A DNA stretch of 7,502 nucleotides from Pseudomonadota bacterium (GTDB taxonomy: Bacteria; Pseudomonadota; Alphaproteobacteria; Sphingomonadales; Sphingomonadaceae): contig JAFAEG010000036.1 in NCBI GenBank assembly GCA_023424095.1, positions 1-7,502 on the forward strand, read 5' to 3'. Position 1 is the first letter of the stretch, and the number at the start of each line of letters is the position of its first letter. Below, one piece after another: positions 6,080 through 7,502 of this stretch. Under the pieces are notes generated by a model. It did not search any database and was not told the DNA's origin. It was given only the letters and a program-made list of their open reading frames with translations. The position numbers were made by a program, and so were the translations under genes.

Positions 6080-6083
6080 CCGG
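6056..6083 (+). terminator. GC-rich hairpin over the DUF2167 stop codon, possible terminator between convergent genes
   Basis: CCGGTCA (6056-6062) pairs perfectly with TGACCGG (6077-6083). Inside it, CGC pairs with GCG around a seven-base loop, with one bulged C. This gives a stem of about ten pairs that contains the TGA stop. It lies at the meeting point of two convergent genes only 21 bases apart. No T-run follows on either strand, so it is not a classical intrinsic terminator; it may act weakly or with Rho, or be chance in GC-rich coding sequence. Confidence 0.3.
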
Positions 6084-6100
6084 CCTGTCGCGGCGGGGTG

Positions 6101-7502
6101 TTAATCCGCCGCGTCGGCCAGCACAGGCTCGCGGTAAGCCAGGATCGGCTTCCTCGCCGCCAGCGTCTCATCGAGGCGGCGGCGCGGCGCGTGGATCGGC
6201 GCGGCCTTCAGGCTCTGATCGCCCGCCTTCGCCCGCTCCGCGACGCTGCGCAGCGCGCCGATAAACTGGTCGAGCGCCGCCTTGCTCTCGGTCTCGGTCG
6301 GCTCGATCAGCATCGCGCCATGCACCACCAGCGGGAAATACATGGTCATCGGGTGGAAGCCCTCGTCGATCAAAGCCTTGGCGAGATCGAGCGTGGTGAG
6401 ACCACCGCCAAAGCCTTTGTCGCTAAACAGAGCCTCGTGCATGCACGGCCCGCTCGGTCCGAACGGCGCATCGAGCACATCGTCGAGGCTGCGCAGGACG
6501 TAATTGGCGTTCAGCACCGCATCCTCGGCAACCTGGCGAAGACCGTCGGCGCCGTGGCTGAGGATGTAGCTCAGGGCGCGGGTGAACATGCCCATCTGGC
6601 CGTGGAAGGCGACCATGCGGCCGAAGCTCGAGGCATGGTGATCCTCGGCATTCTCTTCTTCGACCAGCCGGTAGGCGCCCTCGCTCGTCTTCTCGACGAA
6701 CGGCAAGGGCGCGAACGGGGTCAATGCTTCGGAGAAGACCACCGGCCCGGAGCCCGGCCCGCCGCCGCCATGCGGGGTGGAGAAGGTCTTGTGCAGGTTG
6801 ATGTGCATCGCATCGATGCCAAGGTCGCCGGGGCGAACGCGACCGACGATCGCGTTGAAATTGGCGCCGTCGCAATAGACGAAGCCACCCGCCGCATGGA
6901 CCGCCTCGCTGATCGCGATCATGTCCGGCTCGAACAGGCCGCAAGTGTTCGGATTGGTGATCATGACGCCGGCGACGTCCGGCCCGAGCCGCGCCTTCAG
7001 CGCCTCCAGATCGACCCGGCCGCGCGGTGTCGCGGGGATATCCTCGACCCGGTAGCCGCAGAAAGCGGCAGTGGCGGGGTTGGTGCCGTGCGCGCTTTCA
7101 GGGACGAGGATGACCTCGCGCTTGTCGCCGCGCGCCTCGAGCGCCGAGCGGATCGCAAGCAGGCCGCACAATTCGCCATGCGCGCCCGCCTTCGGGCTCA
7201 TCGCGACGCTGTGCATGCCGGTCAGCTTCACCAGCCATTCGCCGAGCTTGTGAATCAGCTCGAACGCGCCCTGCACCGTGTCGACCGGCTGCAGCGGGTG
7301 GATGTCGGCAAAGCCCGGCATCCGCGCGACCTTTTCGTTCAGCCGCGGATTGTGCTTCATCGTGCAGGAGCCGAGCGGGAACAGGCCGAGGTCGATAGCG
7401 TAATTCTGCCGGCTAAGGCGGGTGTAGTGGCGGACCGCTTCGGGTTCGGACAGGCCCGGCAGGCCGATATCCTTGTTGCGCTCCAGTCCCCCTAACCTGC
7501 TC
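6101..7502 (-). CDS. gcvPB: Glycine dehydrogenase (decarboxylating) subunit 2, P-protein beta subunit, N-terminus missing
   Basis: This is the PLP-carrying subunit of the split P-protein of the glycine cleavage system, which decarboxylates glycine and passes the aminomethyl group to the lipoyl arm of GcvH. The visible 466 residues run open to the right edge, so roughly the first 50 or so residues are outside; the ATG at 7360 is internal, since conserved sequence (RLGGLER, GLPGLSEPEAVRHY, NYAIDLGLFPLGSCT) continues upstream in frame. Key elements are GSCTMKHNPR, PKAGAHGELCG, PESAHGTNPATAA, NPNTCGLFEP, YCDGANFNA (Asp expected at the PLP ring nitrogen) and INLHKTFSTPHGGGGPGSGP. The Lys of HKT, codon 6790-6788, is the expected Schiff-base residue. 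It acts in the cytosol with GcvPA, GcvH and GcvT, normally encoded just upstream, here beyond the window. The TAA at 6103-6101 is 21 bases from the convergent DUF2167 stop. Confidence 0.97.
   Translation of the reverse strand, partial: SRLGGLERNKDIGLPGLSEPEAVRHYTRLSRQNYAIDLGLFPLGSCTMKHNPRLNEKVARMPGFADIHPLQPVDTVQGAFELIHKLGEWLVKLTGMHSVAMSPKAGAHGELCGLLAIRSALEARGDKREVILVPESAHGTNPATAAFCGYRVEDIPATPRGRVDLEALKARLGPDVAGVMITNPNTCGLFEPDMIAISEAVHAAGGFVYCDGANFNAIVGRVRPGDLGIDAMHINLHKTFSTPHGGGGPGSGPVVFSEALTPFAPLPFVEKTSEGAYRLVEEENAEDHHASSFGRMVAFHGQMGMFTRALSYILSHGADGLRQVAEDAVLNANYVLRSLDDVLDAPFGPSGPCMHEALFSDKGFGGGLTTLDLAKALIDEGFHPMTMYFPLVVHGAMLIEPTETESKAALDQFIGALRSVAERAKAGDQSLKAAPIHAPRRRLDETLAARKPILAYREPVLADAAD

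Noticed and set aside
6080..6100. Glycine riboswitch or promoter near gcvPB
   Set aside because: This is the 3' end of gcvPB. A glycine riboswitch or promoter would lie upstream of the first gcv gene, beyond the right edge, and no such structure is visible here.
6098..7495. 465-codon plus-strand open frame opposite gcvPB
   Set aside because: It is antisense to an unmistakable gcvPB; the translation is rich in Arg, Gln, Asp and His with no motif.

Overview
The window is high-GC DNA (roughly two thirds G+C by eye), densely packed with genes. It looks chromosomal and alphaproteobacterial, most likely from a sphingomonad. The grounds are the codon bias, the very short intergenic gaps, the use of GTG starts, and a two-subunit glycine dehydrogenase whose PB subunit matches the sphingomonad form. 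I see no mobile element, CRISPR array, tRNA, rRNA or phage gene. No stretch longer than about 120 bases lacks a gene.

Layout from left to right. (1) A minus-strand group runs from about 2245 to the left edge: a small YdbS-like PH-domain membrane protein, a large YdbT-like three-PH-domain membrane protein coupled to it by a GTGA stop/start overlap, and the first 70 residues of a single-pass membrane protein cut by the left edge. (2) A divergent plus-strand pair (2311-3693) encodes a class I methyltransferase of the FAM173/ATPSCKMT type with a lipoprotein signal peptide, followed after 6 bases by a multi-pass membrane protein. The latter keeps the PAP2 phosphatase layout but has lost every catalytic residue I can align. 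(3) A minus-strand pair (4918-3690) encodes a TMEM175/DUF1211 channel-like protein and a DUF938 methyltransferase, again coupled by a GTGA overlap; its stop codon overlaps that of the plus-strand pair. (4) On the plus strand (5036-6079) is a DUF2167 membrane protein with a signal peptide. Just before its start is a G-tract flanked by ATACC/GGTAT. (5) On the minus strand, gcvPB (6101 to the right edge, N-terminus missing) encodes the catalytic PLP subunit of split glycine dehydrogenase.

Functionally this is mostly membrane and envelope housekeeping beside one-carbon metabolism. The PH-domain pair belongs to a family linked in Bacillus subtilis to envelope stress and peptide resistance. The least ordinary part is 2311-3693, where a predicted exported or lipid-anchored methyltransferase is paired with a pseudo-PAP2 membrane protein.
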